From an uncultured Rhodospirillales bacterium (GTDB lineage Bacteria; Pseudomonadota; Alphaproteobacteria; Acetobacterales; Acetobacteraceae), in the NCBI GenBank assembly GCA_903904805.1, contig CAIVDX010000360.1, positions 1 through 23,692 on the forward strand: a DNA stretch of 23,692 nucleotides, read 5' to 3'. Made by a program: the position numbers and the translations under genes. This document shows positions 7,219 through 15,034 of this stretch, piece after piece (positions within the stretch are counted from its first letter, which is position 1; each line of letters begins with the position of its first letter). The notes under the pieces are model-generated. The model had not been told where the DNA came from. It was given only the letters and a program-made list of their open reading frames with translations, and did not search any database.

Positions 7219-8132
7219 ATCCGCTTGTTCCACTGCTGACCAGCACCGTTGTCGCCGCGACGCCGCTGGTGTTTGCCGCCCTGGGCGAGACCGTTGTCGA
7301 GAAGTCCGGTGTGCTGAATCTGGGCATCGAGGGAATGATGCTGACCGGCGCGGTGGCCGGGTTCGCTGCCACTTATGCGTCCGGCAATGCTGGTCTGGGG
7401 TTTGTCGCGGCGGCTGCGGCCGGCGTCGCACTGTCGCTGATCTTCGCGTTTCTGACACTGACTTTGCAGACCAATCAGGTTGCCACCGGCCTGGCGCTGA
7501 CATTGTTTGGCACCGGGTTGTCGGCGTTTGTCGGGCATGATCTGGCGGGCACACCACTGCCGAGCCTGTCGCATGTTCATCTTCCGGTGCTGTCGGACAT
7601 TCCGGTTGTCGGACCGTTGCTCTTTAATTACGATCCGATGGTCTATGTTGCCATCATCCTGTTTTTTTGTATCCAGTGGTTTCTCACAAAAAGCCATACC
7701 GGGTTGAAGCTGCGCGCGGTGGGTGAGTCGCCGACGGTGGCCCATGCAATCGGCCAGTCGGTCGCAAAAACCCGTTATTTGTCGGTGATGTTCGGCGGGG
7801 CCACCGCCGGTGTTGCCGGCGCATATCTGTCGCTGGTGCAGACGCCAATGTGGGTGGAGGACATGTCCGCCGGCAAGGGGTGGATCGCGTTGGCGCTGGT
7901 GGTGTTCGGCACATGGAAGCCGCTGCGGGTGGTGCTCGGCGCCCTGCTGTTCGGCGGGATCACGCAGCTTGAACTGTTCGCGCAGAACAGCGTGCCGATC
8001 CCTGCCGAGTTCCTCTCGATGCTGCCTTACGCGGCGACTGTGGTGGTTCTTGTGATCATCTGCCGCGATCCGAAAACGATTCTCCTCAACCAGCCGGCAT
8101 CGCTGGGCAGGAGCTTCCATCCCGCTTCGTAG
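7215..8132 (+). CDS. BMP/nucleoside-type ABC transporter permease 2
   Basis: A 305-aa inner-membrane permease (BPD_transp_2, YufQ/NupC-like partner). The GTG start at 7215 overlaps the upstream stop (GTGA), with GAAGGGGG as the ribosome site. Landmarks are LGETVVEKSGVLNLGIEGMM near the N terminus, the conserved EAA-like cytoplasmic loop THTGLKLRAVGESPTVAHAIG-type sequence (around residues 160-180), and GKGWIALALVVFGTWKPL near the end. Several hydrophobic spans are visible, including VYVAIILFFCIQWFL. It completes the membrane channel and is followed after 65 bases by the binding-protein gene. Confidence 0.93.
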   Translation: MNPLVPLLTSTVVAATPLVFAALGETVVEKSGVLNLGIEGMMLTGAVAGFAATYASGNAGLGFVAAAAAGVALSLIFAFLTLTLQTNQVATGLALTLFGTGLSAFVGHDLAGTPLPSLSHVHLPVLSDIPVVGPLLFNYDPMVYVAIILFFCIQWFLTKSHTGLKLRAVGESPTVAHAIGQSVAKTRYLSVMFGGATAGVAGAYLSLVQTPMWVEDMSAGKGWIALALVVFGTWKPLRVVLGALLFGGITQLELFAQNSVPIPAEFLSMLPYAATVVVLVIICRDPKTILLNQPASLGRSFHPAS

Positions 8133-8197
8133 GAAGTGGGGCCTGCTCACGGCATGTGGGTGAACAACTGTCTTTTTCGTCAACTGGAGGTCGTACC

Positions 8198-9286
8198 ATG
8201 AAACAATCCTTGCTCAAAACATTCGGTCTGGGGGTCGCGGCCGCGATGGTCGCCGCTGTGCCGACACATGGCGCGATGGCCGCCGATCCGCTGAAGGTCG
8301 CTTTTGTCTATCTCGGCCCGGTGCATGATGGCGGCTGGACCGAACAGCATGAAAATGGCCGCGTGAAGCTGCAGGCCGCGTTCGGTGACAAGATCAAGAC
8401 CAGCTACGTTGAGAAGGTTCCCGAAGACGCCAGTTCAGAGCGCGTGTTTCGTGAGCTTGCTTCGGCCGGCAATCAGCTGATCTTCGCGACCTCGTTTGGC
8501 TATGGTGAGCCCCTTCAGAAGGTCACCAAGCTGTTCCCGAAGGTGAAGTTCGAGCATGTCAATGGTTTCAAGACCGCCCCTGGCATCGTCGTCTATGAGC
8601 CGCGCTTCGAGGAGGGCTTCTATCTGCTCGGCGTGATCGCCGGTCAGATGACGAAGTCGAACACGCTGGGCTTCATCGGCTCGTTCCCGATCCCCTCGGT
8701 GATGCGCAATATCGGCGCGATGACGCTGGGTGCGCAGGCGGTCAATCCGAAGATCACCATGCTGCCGATCTGGGTGAACACCTGGTACGATCCGGGCAAG
8801 GAGCGCCAGGCCGCCGAGACGCTGATCGGCAAGGGCGCTGACGTGGTCGGCCAGAACACCGACTCTCCGGCCTCGATCCAGGCTGCCCAGGAAAAGGGCA
8901 CCTATGCGTTCTCGATCGATGCGGATATGTCCAGCTACGGCCCGAAGGCTCAACTGACCGGCAGCACCGAGGATTGGTCCGGATACTACATTGCCGAGAC
9001 CAAGAAGGTTCTTGACGGCACCTGGACCGGCAACCGTGCGACGCGCTGGGGCCTGAAGGAGGGCATGGTCGTGATGGCGCCGCTGAATGCCGCCATTCCG
9101 CCTGCCGCGGTCAAGGTGTTCGAGGAGAAGAAGGCCGCGATCATCTCCGGCAAGCTCAACCCGTTCGCCGGCCCGATCAAGGACAATACTGGCGTCGAGA
9201 AGGTCGCCGCCGGTGCCGTGATGTCGGAGAAGACCTTCGACTCGCTTGACTGGTATGTCGCTGGCATCCAGGGCAGCGTGAAGTAA
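8198..9286 (+). CDS. BMP-family ABC transporter substrate-binding protein
   Basis: A 362-aa periplasmic binding protein of the BMP/PnrA (Med) family, whose characterised members bind purine nucleosides. CTGGAGG lies 7 bases before the ATG at 8198. A Sec signal peptide (MKQSLLKTFGLGVAAAMVAA, cleavage near GAMA|ADP) is followed by the family opening LKVAFVYLGPVHDGGWTEQH. Other family features are FATSFGYGEPL, EEGFYLLGVIAGQMTKSN and GADVVGQNTDSPA. No lipobox cysteine is seen, so it is a soluble periplasmic protein. It is the last gene of the importer operon and is followed by a strong intrinsic terminator. Ligand is inferred from the family: a purine nucleoside, free purine or a similar N-heterocycle. 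Confidence 0.94.
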   Translation: MKQSLLKTFGLGVAAAMVAAVPTHGAMAADPLKVAFVYLGPVHDGGWTEQHENGRVKLQAAFGDKIKTSYVEKVPEDASSERVFRELASAGNQLIFATSFGYGEPLQKVTKLFPKVKFEHVNGFKTAPGIVVYEPRFEEGFYLLGVIAGQMTKSNTLGFIGSFPIPSVMRNIGAMTLGAQAVNPKITMLPIWVNTWYDPGKERQAAETLIGKGADVVGQNTDSPASIQAAQEKGTYAFSIDADMSSYGPKAQLTGSTEDWSGYYIAETKKVLDGTWTGNRATRWGLKEGMVVMAPLNAAIPPAAVKVFEEKKAAIISGKLNPFAGPIKDNTGVEKVAAGAVMSEKTFDSLDWYVAGIQGSVK

Positions 9287-9313
9287 TCTGGCTCCAGCGG
9301 GGCGAGATCGCTT

Positions 9314-9341
9314 GGGGGGCATCTGCGGATGTCCCCCTTTT
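9314..9341 (+). terminator. Rho-independent terminator of the ABC importer operon
   Basis: GGGGGGCATC (9314-9323) pairs with GATGTCCCCC (9328-9337) over 10 base pairs including one G-U, with a TGCG tetraloop and a TTTT tail. It lies 28 bases after the binding-protein stop and just before the 3' end of the convergent Rieske oxygenase gene. Confidence 0.85.
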
Positions 9342-9355
9342 CGTGTGTGCCATAT

Positions 9356-10381
9356 TTAGTCGTGCTGCTCGGCTGCGCGGCGGGCCGCCAAGGCGCGGCG
9401 CAGGCGGATGGTGCCCCGATCGATGCCAAGCAGATTCTCCGCCGGCGCATGCTCGTGACCGCGCACCGCCTCGATCCGCGCGAGCAGTTCAATATCCTCG
9501 GCGAAGGTAGCGAGATAGGCATCGTGCATCTGTGCGGACACTTCGACGTCGCCATCGGCGAAGTTGCGGAGCACCAGCCAGAAATAATGCTTGCTGTGGG
9601 CATCGGCAGGGGTCAGCGCGGCGAAGGAATAGGTGCGGTAATAGCGATCGCGGGTTGCCTCGTCGCGCGGCGCCGCGGTTGGGATGGCGCCGAAATCCAC
9701 CACCGAGATGTTGGGCAGGCGCAAATGATAGACCTGCCAGCGGTCCACTGTCCCTGAGAAATTTCCGTAGGTTGCCATGACTGGTACTGGCCGCGAATTC
9801 TCGATCCAGCGGGAGATGGTGATGCTGTCGGGGGTCTCGCTCACGTCGAGTGGAATACAAGCGGCATCGGCGCCGCCGATGGTGCGGGCGTGCACGAAGC
9901 TGGTGTGCGCGGGGTCGGCCAGATTGTCGAGGACGCGGTCGATCGCGGCGGGAAACAGGCTCGTCTGGCCGTGAAAATAGGTCCAGCCCGGCGCGCCAAA
10001 CTGCGCCAGTTCCGGAGGCCGCGTTGCGCCGATGCGGGCCGGATCGCCTGGCCAGGCCCATACCAGGCCAAGTGCCTCGATGCAGGGCCAACTCGCCACG
10101 CGCAGGCTCGCGGGAATGTGTTCCTGCCCGGGAATGTGCACGCAACGGCCGGCAGGATCGAATTCCAGGCCGTGATAGGGGCAGGCGATCCGGTTATTGG
10201 TGATCGCGCCCAGATCGAGCGGGGCCGATTTGTGCGGGCAGACCGCACCAAGGGCGACCGGTGTGCCGTCTGCGGTCCGAAACAGCACCATCGCCTCGCC
10301 GAACAAGGTTCTGCCCAGTGGGCGCTCTCCCAGCTCGTCCGAGCGCGCCACCGCCGACCAGGCATTGCGGATCATCTGCAT
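9356..10381 (-). CDS. VanA-like Rieske non-heme iron oxygenase
   Basis: A complete 341-aa single-chain Rieske oxygenase (aromatic ring-hydroxylating/demethylating, VanA/TsaM type). The Rieske ligands are C48/H50 (CPHKSAPL) and C67/H70 (CPYHGLEF). The catalytic motif is N153, D156, H159 and H164 (DNLADPAHTSFVH), with a late acidic segment FAEDIELL supplying the third ligand. AGGAG lies 7 bases upstream of ATG 10381; a second ATG two codons later is the alternative. VanA relatives use an FMN/ferredoxin reductase (VanB), which is not encoded nearby. The gene is divergent from the outer-membrane-like protein gene and convergent with the importer operon. Likely reaction is O- or N-demethylation or ring hydroxylation of a small aromatic or heterocycle; the exact substrate cannot be read. 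Confidence 0.92.
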   Translation of the reverse strand: MQMIRNAWSAVARSDELGERPLGRTLFGEAMVLFRTADGTPVALGAVCPHKSAPLDLGAITNNRIACPYHGLEFDPAGRCVHIPGQEHIPASLRVASWPCIEALGLVWAWPGDPARIGATRPPELAQFGAPGWTYFHGQTSLFPAAIDRVLDNLADPAHTSFVHARTIGGADAACIPLDVSETPDSITISRWIENSRPVPVMATYGNFSGTVDRWQVYHLRLPNISVVDFGAIPTAAPRDEATRDRYYRTYSFAALTPADAHSKHYFWLVLRNFADGDVEVSAQMHDAYLATFAEDIELLARIEAVRGHEHAPAENLLGIDRGTIRLRRALAARRAAEQHD

Positions 10382-10466
10382 TGGGTCTCTCCTGCTTCTC
10401 GCCGCGCTTGACATGGTCCGCCGGATCAACACATCAGGCGCTGCCAAAATGCCGGAGTTTGCCTCA
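10382..10466. promoter_or_regulatory. Divergent intergenic region with a candidate -35 box
   Basis: The 85 bases separating the divergent Rieske oxygenase and outer-membrane-protein genes contain a perfect TTGACA at 10408-10413 oriented toward the plus-strand gene. No good -10 box is seen at 16-18 bases spacing, so this is only a candidate promoter. The Shine-Dalgarno sites for both genes are at the edges. Confidence 0.3.
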
Positions 10467-11231
10467 ATGTCGCGCGCTCGTCTGCTTGCCATGGTGCTGG
10501 CCGCGTCCGCCGTGCTGCCGGCCGTCGCGCGGGCGCAGACCGATGAGATCCAGGTCTATGATGCCGAGATCGCGGAGCCAGGCAGCTTCGAAGGGACGCT
10601 GCATAACAATTATGCGCCGAACGGACTGAAGCAGCCGAGCTTTCCTGGCGCGATCATCTCCAATCATAGCTGGAACGGCACGCTCGAGACGGCCTATGGC
10701 GTGACGCCATGGTGGGAACTGGGTGTGTATCTGCCGGTCTACAGCGTCACCCCACAGGGCGCGCAGTTCGATGGCGGCAAGCTGCGCACGTTGTTCGTGG
10801 TGCCCGATGCCGCGAAGCAGACTTTTTTCTACGGCGTGAATTTCGAGCTGAGCTTCAACAACAAGCATTGGGAAGACCACTCGCCCTCAGTTGAGATGCG
10901 GCCGATCCTTGGGTTGCATCTGGGCAAATGGGACCTGATCGCGAACCCTATTTTCGATTCCGGCTTCAACGGCGTCTCCAACATCCAGTTCAATCCCTCC
11001 GAGCGCGTGGCTTACAATATCAATGAGGATTATGCTGTCGCGGTTGAGCATTATGCCGGCTATGGGCCGGTGAGCGCACCGACGCCGCTCAGCCGGTCGT
11101 ATCAGGAGCTCTTTGCTGTCGGCGACTACAAGATCGACGAGTCGAACTCGGTTGAGTTCGGCGCGGGATTCGGGCTCACCACCTCATCCGACAGGGTGCT
11201 CCTGAAGCTGATCATCAATCACAGCTTCTGA
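10467..11231 (+). CDS. Outer-membrane beta-barrel-like protein of unknown function
   Basis: A 254-aa exported protein. The ATG at 10467 is chosen because GGAG lies 9 bases upstream and it starts directly a signal peptide (MSRARLLAMVLAASAVLPAV, cleavage near ARAQ|TD). An ATG at 10449 would add six residues. The mature chain has alternating polar/aromatic strands (WNGTLETAYGVTPWWELGVYL, then FYGVNFELSFNN, KLIINHSF) and ends in phenylalanine, the usual outer-membrane insertion signal. I do not recognise a specific family; it resembles proteins annotated as aromatic-compound transporters or phenol-degradation MetA-like barrels. It could be an uptake pore for the substrates degraded by neighbouring genes. 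It converges on the DctA gene with only 3 bases between the stops. Confidence 0.8.
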   Translation: MSRARLLAMVLAASAVLPAVARAQTDEIQVYDAEIAEPGSFEGTLHNNYAPNGLKQPSFPGAIISNHSWNGTLETAYGVTPWWELGVYLPVYSVTPQGAQFDGGKLRTLFVVPDAAKQTFFYGVNFELSFNNKHWEDHSPSVEMRPILGLHLGKWDLIANPIFDSGFNGVSNIQFNPSERVAYNINEDYAVAVEHYAGYGPVSAPTPLSRSYQELFAVGDYKIDESNSVEFGAGFGLTTSSDRVLLKLIINHSF

Positions 11232-11234
11232 GAT

Positions 11235-12527
11235 CTATTCCGCGGGCGCGGGCACCAGGTCCGATCCGTTCAATACAGCGGCGGCGACATCGCGGTCGAG
11301 TGCGCCTTCCCAGGCGGCGATCACCACGGTGGCCACGCAATTGCCGATCAAATTGCCCAGCGCGCGGCCGATGCCGATGAACCAGTCGACCGACAGCAAC
11401 AGTACCAGCCCGATCGCCGGGATCGACGGCACCGCCGAGAGGGTCGCCGCCAGGATCACGATCGCGGAGCCGGGCACTCCGTGCGCTCCCTTCGATGTTA
11501 CCAACGAGATGCCGAGAATCAGCAGCAAGTCGCCGATCGACAAGGGCGTGTTGGTGGCCTGGGCGAGGAACACCACGGCAAGGGTGAGATAGATCGAGAA
11601 CGCATCGAGATTGAAGGAGTAGCCGGTGGGGATCACCAGGCCGACCACCGATTTCTGGATCCCCATCACCTCGAGCTTGCGCATGATCTGCGGCAGCACT
11701 GCGTCGGACGATGCGGTGGCGAGCACGATCATCAGTTCCTCGCGGAGATAGACGAGGAATTTGATCAGGTTCACGCCCGCGAGCTTCATCACCAGGCCGA
11801 GAATGACAAAGACGAAGATCAAAACCGTGATGAAATAGAGCACCACCAACTGCACCAGCTGCTGCAGCGAGGCCACGCCATAGCGGCCCACCGTATAGGC
11901 CACCGCGCCCAGCACGCCGAGCGGGGCGAGTTTGACGATCAGCCCCATCGCCTTGAACAGCACGGTGGCCGCGGATTCGATGACCGTTGTTACCGGCTTT
12001 CCCTTGTCGCCGACCAGCGCGAGGCTGGTGCCGAACAGCAGCGCGAAGAACAGCACCTGAAGCACATCGTTGCGCGCCAGGGCGTCGAACGAGGTGGTCG
12101 GGATGATGTTGAGGATGAAGCCGCCGATGCCGCCGCCAGAGAGGCGCTTGGCGTTGTCGGCATAGGCGCTGAGCGCGCCGGCATCGAGCTTCGAGGGGTC
12201 GACATTCATGCCGTGGCCGGGCCCGGCCAGGTAGCCAAGCAACACGCCGAGCGCGAGGGCGATGGTTGTCATCACCTCGAAATAGACCAGTGCCTTCACG
12301 CCGACCCTGCCCACCTTGGTGAGATCGCCCGCGCCGGCGATGCCGTGCACCACCACGCAGAACACGATGGGCGCGACGATCATGGTGATGAGCTTGAGGA
12401 AGGCGTCGGAGAAGAATTTCAATCCGACGGCGAAACCGGGGGCCGCCATGCCGAGGATGATGCCCAGCACGAGGGCAACAACCACCTGAAAGAAAAGGGA
12501 GCGATAGAAGGGCAGGGGGGTGGACAT
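11235..12527 (-). CDS. dctA: Dicarboxylate/amino acid:cation symporter, DctA type
   Basis: A 430-aa inner-membrane symporter of the DAACS family, importing C4-dicarboxylates such as succinate, fumarate or malate with protons or sodium. Start ATG 12527 is preceded by GAGGAG at 7 bases. Diagnostic motifs are the HP1 serine-rich loop ATASSDAVLPQIM, the TM7 region GLVIPTGYSFNLDAFSIYL, the HP2 loop SKGAHGVPGSAIVILAATL and the TM8 segment GRALGNLIGNCVATVV. The first transmembrane span is FFQVVVALVLGIILGMAAPG. It is transcribed alone, divergent from an alpha/beta hydrolase gene. A glutamate or orotate carrier is the alternative within the family. Confidence 0.93.
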   Translation of the reverse strand: MSTPLPFYRSLFFQVVVALVLGIILGMAAPGFAVGLKFFSDAFLKLITMIVAPIVFCVVVHGIAGAGDLTKVGRVGVKALVYFEVMTTIALALGVLLGYLAGPGHGMNVDPSKLDAGALSAYADNAKRLSGGGIGGFILNIIPTTSFDALARNDVLQVLFFALLFGTSLALVGDKGKPVTTVIESAATVLFKAMGLIVKLAPLGVLGAVAYTVGRYGVASLQQLVQLVVLYFITVLIFVFVILGLVMKLAGVNLIKFLVYLREELMIVLATASSDAVLPQIMRKLEVMGIQKSVVGLVIPTGYSFNLDAFSIYLTLAVVFLAQATNTPLSIGDLLLILGISLVTSKGAHGVPGSAIVILAATLSAVPSIPAIGLVLLLSVDWFIGIGRALGNLIGNCVATVVIAAWEGALDRDVAAAVLNGSDLVPAPAE

Positions 12528-12601
12528 CTTCGGGCTCCTCGGCTTGACGACGCTCGCGCGTTGCAATCAGGATGCCAGCGGGGACCACAGGAGCAGTCAC
12601 A

Positions 12602-13438
12602 ATGCCCACCGCCAGAATCAATGGCATTTCGTTATATTATCAGATCTTCGGCGATAGCGGGCCGTTCCTGGCGCTTGTGACCGGCGGCCGGCGCGGACAT
12701 CAGGAGTTTATCCCGTTGGCGCAGCGCATCGCCGCCATGGGGTTTCAGGTGATGCTGCATGACCGGCGAAATACCGGAGCCTCGGATATTCTGATCGCGG
12801 GCGAGGTGGGCGAGGAGATCCTCTGGGCCGATGATCTCGCCGCGCTGCTGCGCCATCTGGGCGCGGTGCCCGCCTTTGTCGGCGGGTCGTCAGCGGGGGC
12901 GCGGCTGTCGATCCTGACCGCGCTGCGCCATCCCTCGCAGGTGAAGGCGTTGCTGCTGATGCGGGTGACCGGCGGGGCGTTTGCCGCGGGGCGGCTGCCT
13001 GGCATGTACTATGGCCAGTTCATCGAGGCCGCGCAGCGCGGTGGCATGGCGGCGGTGTGCGCCACTGAGCAATATCAGGAGCGCATCGCAGCCAATCCTG
13101 CCAATCGCGCGACGCTGATGGCGATGGATCCGAAGCTCTATATCGACGTGATGACACGCTGGATGACGCTGTTCTCCAATGGTGGGCATCTGCCGGTGAT
13201 GGGCGTGACGGAGGAGCAGCTGGCCTCGATCAACGTGCCGACGCTGGTGATCCCGGGCAATGATCGCACCCACAACACCGACAGCGGGCTGGCAGCGGCC
13301 CGGATGATCAAGGGCAGCGAACTGCATATGCTGCCGATCACGTTCGAGGACGTGCCTTTGGTGGAGTATTCCGCCTGGTCGCCGCTGGAGCCGGAGATTG
13401 CTGAGGTGATGGTGACGTTTATGAAGGGGCACGCTTAA
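12602..13438 (+). CDS. Alpha/beta hydrolase with atypical catalytic triad
   Basis: A 278-aa alpha/beta-hydrolase-fold protein. AGGAG (12589-12593) lies 8 bases before ATG 12602. The family pattern is clear: LYYQIFGDSG near the N terminus, the HDRRNTGAS loop, and the nucleophile elbow G95-S96-S97-A98-G99. The acid would be the aspartate in PGNDRTHN. The histidine normally found late, in a GHF-type loop before the last helix, is not seen there (LPITFEDVPLVEY stands instead). The nearest candidates are the histidines of DRTHN and SELHMLP. It may be an esterase, a C-C hydrolase or a lactonase; the substrate is unknown. Divergent from dctA and ended by a strong GC hairpin shared with the convergent gene. 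Confidence 0.9.
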   Translation: MPTARINGISLYYQIFGDSGPFLALVTGGRRGHQEFIPLAQRIAAMGFQVMLHDRRNTGASDILIAGEVGEEILWADDLAALLRHLGAVPAFVGGSSAGARLSILTALRHPSQVKALLLMRVTGGAFAAGRLPGMYYGQFIEAAQRGGMAAVCATEQYQERIAANPANRATLMAMDPKLYIDVMTRWMTLFSNGGHLPVMGVTEEQLASINVPTLVIPGNDRTHNTDSGLAAARMIKGSELHMLPITFEDVPLVEYSAWSPLEPEIAEVMVTFMKGHA

Positions 13439-13465
13439 GCCCAGGGGTTCAGCCGTAGGGCGGGT

Positions 13466-13486
13466 CCAGGGGGCCGAGCCCCCTGG
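13466..13486. terminator. GC-rich inverted repeat between convergent genes
   Basis: CCAGGGGGC (13466-13474) and GCCCCCTGG (13478-13486) form a perfect 9-bp stem with a CGA loop in the 50 bases between two converging stops. There is no T-tract on either strand, so it may be a weak or bidirectional terminator, or a copy of a short GC palindrome of the REP type. Only one copy is seen in the window. Confidence 0.55.
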
Positions 13487-13488
13487 CC

Positions 13489-14319
13489 TTAAACCAGCCC
13501 CATCATCGCCTTCACCAACACCCCGCCCGGCTCCTGCATCTCCGGCAGAATCCGGAAATGATCAGCGCCGGCCACGGGAATCAGCGCGCCGGGGCAGTGA
13601 TGTTCGCTGCGGTAGGTGTGATAGCTGCGGGTCTGGCGTCCCATCTCCGGCAGCTCCTTGGTGCCGTAGGCGAGGATCAGTTCCTTGCGGCTCGGCGGCT
13701 GGCGGATCGGTGAGCCGGCGAACATGTCGGCGTCGGAGAGTTTGAGAAGTTCATTGATGTAGGTGCTCTGCAGCGGCGCAACCTCGTAGATGCCGCTGAC
13801 CGCCATGCCGGCGACGACGGAGGGGTGGTCCATCGCGGTGGCAACGAGATGGCCACCGGCGGACCAGCCGGTCAGCACGATCTTGCCGGTGATGCCGTGG
13901 GTTTTGCCGTTCGCCGCGAGCCAATCAAGGGCGGTGTGCAATTCGCCGATGATGCCTGATAGCGAGATCGCGGGGGCGAGTGTGTAGCCGGGCATTGCCA
14001 CGGACCAGCCATGGGCGCGCGCACCGGTGGCCACCGCGGCGAAATTCTCACGGCTGTTGTACTGCCAGAATCCGCCATGGATGAACACCATGCAGGGCGC
14101 GCCTGGTTCGCTGGCGGGATAGAGGTCCCACTTGTTGCGTTCGCCGGGGCCGTAGGGGATGTCGAGATGCGCGGGGTTTGCGGCGCGATAGGCCAGACCG
14201 TCGGCATCGCGCTTGGCGACGATGGCATCGCGCCCGGTGGTGGCGGCGGCATTGTTGTAGGCGGCATCACGCTCGGATTGCGGCAGCTCGAGCCAGCCGG
14301 CGGGGAGATGCGCGCTCAT
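13489..14319 (-). CDS. Arylformamidase-like alpha/beta hydrolase
   Basis: A 276-aa alpha/beta hydrolase resembling bacterial/eukaryotic kynurenine-formamidase-like and carboxylesterase proteins. The oxyanion-hole motif is H81-G82-G83-F84-W85 (HGGFW), the nucleophile is S153 in GWSAGG, and the triad histidine is H254 in GADHF. The N terminus (residues 10-65) has the family's SERDAAYNN and PYGPGERNKWDLYPA segments, without signal peptide, so it is cytoplasmic. The ATG overlaps the FAH-protein stop by 4 bp, making it the last cistron of a six-gene operon. Hydrolysis of an N-formyl or N-acyl amide, or an ester intermediate, would fit an operon handling a nitrogen-containing aromatic. Substrate is inference. 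Confidence 0.92.
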   Translation of the reverse strand: MSAHLPAGWLELPQSERDAAYNNAAATTGRDAIVAKRDADGLAYRAANPAHLDIPYGPGERNKWDLYPASEPGAPCMVFIHGGFWQYNSRENFAAVATGARAHGWSVAMPGYTLAPAISLSGIIGELHTALDWLAANGKTHGITGKIVLTGWSAGGHLVATAMDHPSVVAGMAVSGIYEVAPLQSTYINELLKLSDADMFAGSPIRQPPSRKELILAYGTKELPEMGRQTRSYHTYRSEHHCPGALIPVAGADHFRILPEMQEPGGVLVKAMMGLV

Positions 14320-15017
14320 GCCTCAGGCTCCAGGATGGTGAGCTCAATCGTGCCGACATTCTCGACACTGCCTTCTATCTTGTCGCCCGGCACCACCGGG
14401 CCCACCCCTTCCGGGGTGCCAGAATAGATCAGGTCGCCGGGCTGGAGATGATAATATTTCGAGAGATCGGCAATCATTTCCTTCACAGACCAGATCATCC
14501 GCGACAGATCGGAGGATTGCTTGGTGAGCCCGTTGACGCGCAGTTCGATCGCGCCGGAGGCCATCGGGCCGGTCTGGGCGATCGGCACGATCTCGGAGAT
14601 GATCGCGCTCTGCTCGAAGGCTTTGCCAAGGTCCCAGGGGCGACCCTTTTGGCGCAGGGCGAATTGCAGGTCGCGGCGCGTCATGTCCAGGCCGCAGGCG
14701 AAGCCGTAGACGACGGAGAGCGCATCATCTACGGCGATGCGGAAGGCGGGGGCGCCGATGCAGGCGACCAGTTCCATTTCATAATGGAGATTTTCGGTTT
14801 CCAGCGCGTAGGGAACCGCGGCACCGCTCATCACGATCGCGTCCGCCGGCTTGGTAAAGTAGAACGGCGCATCGCGGCCGGTGTAGCCCATCTCCTGGGC
14901 GTGGGCGACATAGTTTTGGCCGACGCAGAAGATGCGGCGGACCGGGAATTCACCGCCGCCGCGCACTGGAACGGTGACCAAAGGCGGTGCTGCGATCACG
15001 AGAGTTTGGTCGGCCAT
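14316..15017 (-). CDS. Fumarylacetoacetate hydrolase-family protein (fumarylpyruvate hydrolase-like)
   Basis: A 233-aa FAH-fold protein, the size of fumarylpyruvate hydrolase (NagK) and acylpyruvases. Metal ligands are visible as E80 and E82 (LHYEMELV) and D111 (GLDMTRRDLQ). Other family segments are CVGQNYVAHAQEMG, PFYFTKPADA and GRPWDLGKAFEQSA, the last characteristic of acylpyruvate hydrolases; YSGTPEGVGPV closes the domain. AGGAG precedes ATG 15017 by about 8 bases, and 17 bases separate it from the upstream amidohydrolase. It would cleave a C-C bond of a ring-opened 2,4-dioxo acid, which fits a lower pathway after ring cleavage. Hydratase or decarboxylase activity is also known in this fold. 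Confidence 0.93.
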   Translation of the reverse strand: MADQTLVIAAPPLVTVPVRGGGEFPVRRIFCVGQNYVAHAQEMGYTGRDAPFYFTKPADAIVMSGAAVPYALETENLHYEMELVACIGAPAFRIAVDDALSVVYGFACGLDMTRRDLQFALRQKGRPWDLGKAFEQSAIISEIVPIAQTGPMASGAIELRVNGLTKQSSDLSRMIWSVKEMIADLSKYYHLQPGDLIYSGTPEGVGPVVPGDKIEGSVENVGTIELTILEPEA

Positions 15018-15034
15018 GGTGTGGCTCCTATGTG

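Noticed and set aside
9356..10381. Assigning the gene symbol vanA
   Set aside because: The family match is to the wider VanA/TsaM group; no VanB neighbour and no substrate-specific residue supports vanillate.
10197..10466. Extended N terminus for the outer-membrane-like protein
   Set aside because: It would run antisense through the start of the Rieske oxygenase gene and place the signal peptide in the middle of the chain.
13466..13486. Classical intrinsic terminator
   Set aside because: The stem is strong but no T-run follows on either strand, so only a tentative terminator/repeat call is kept.
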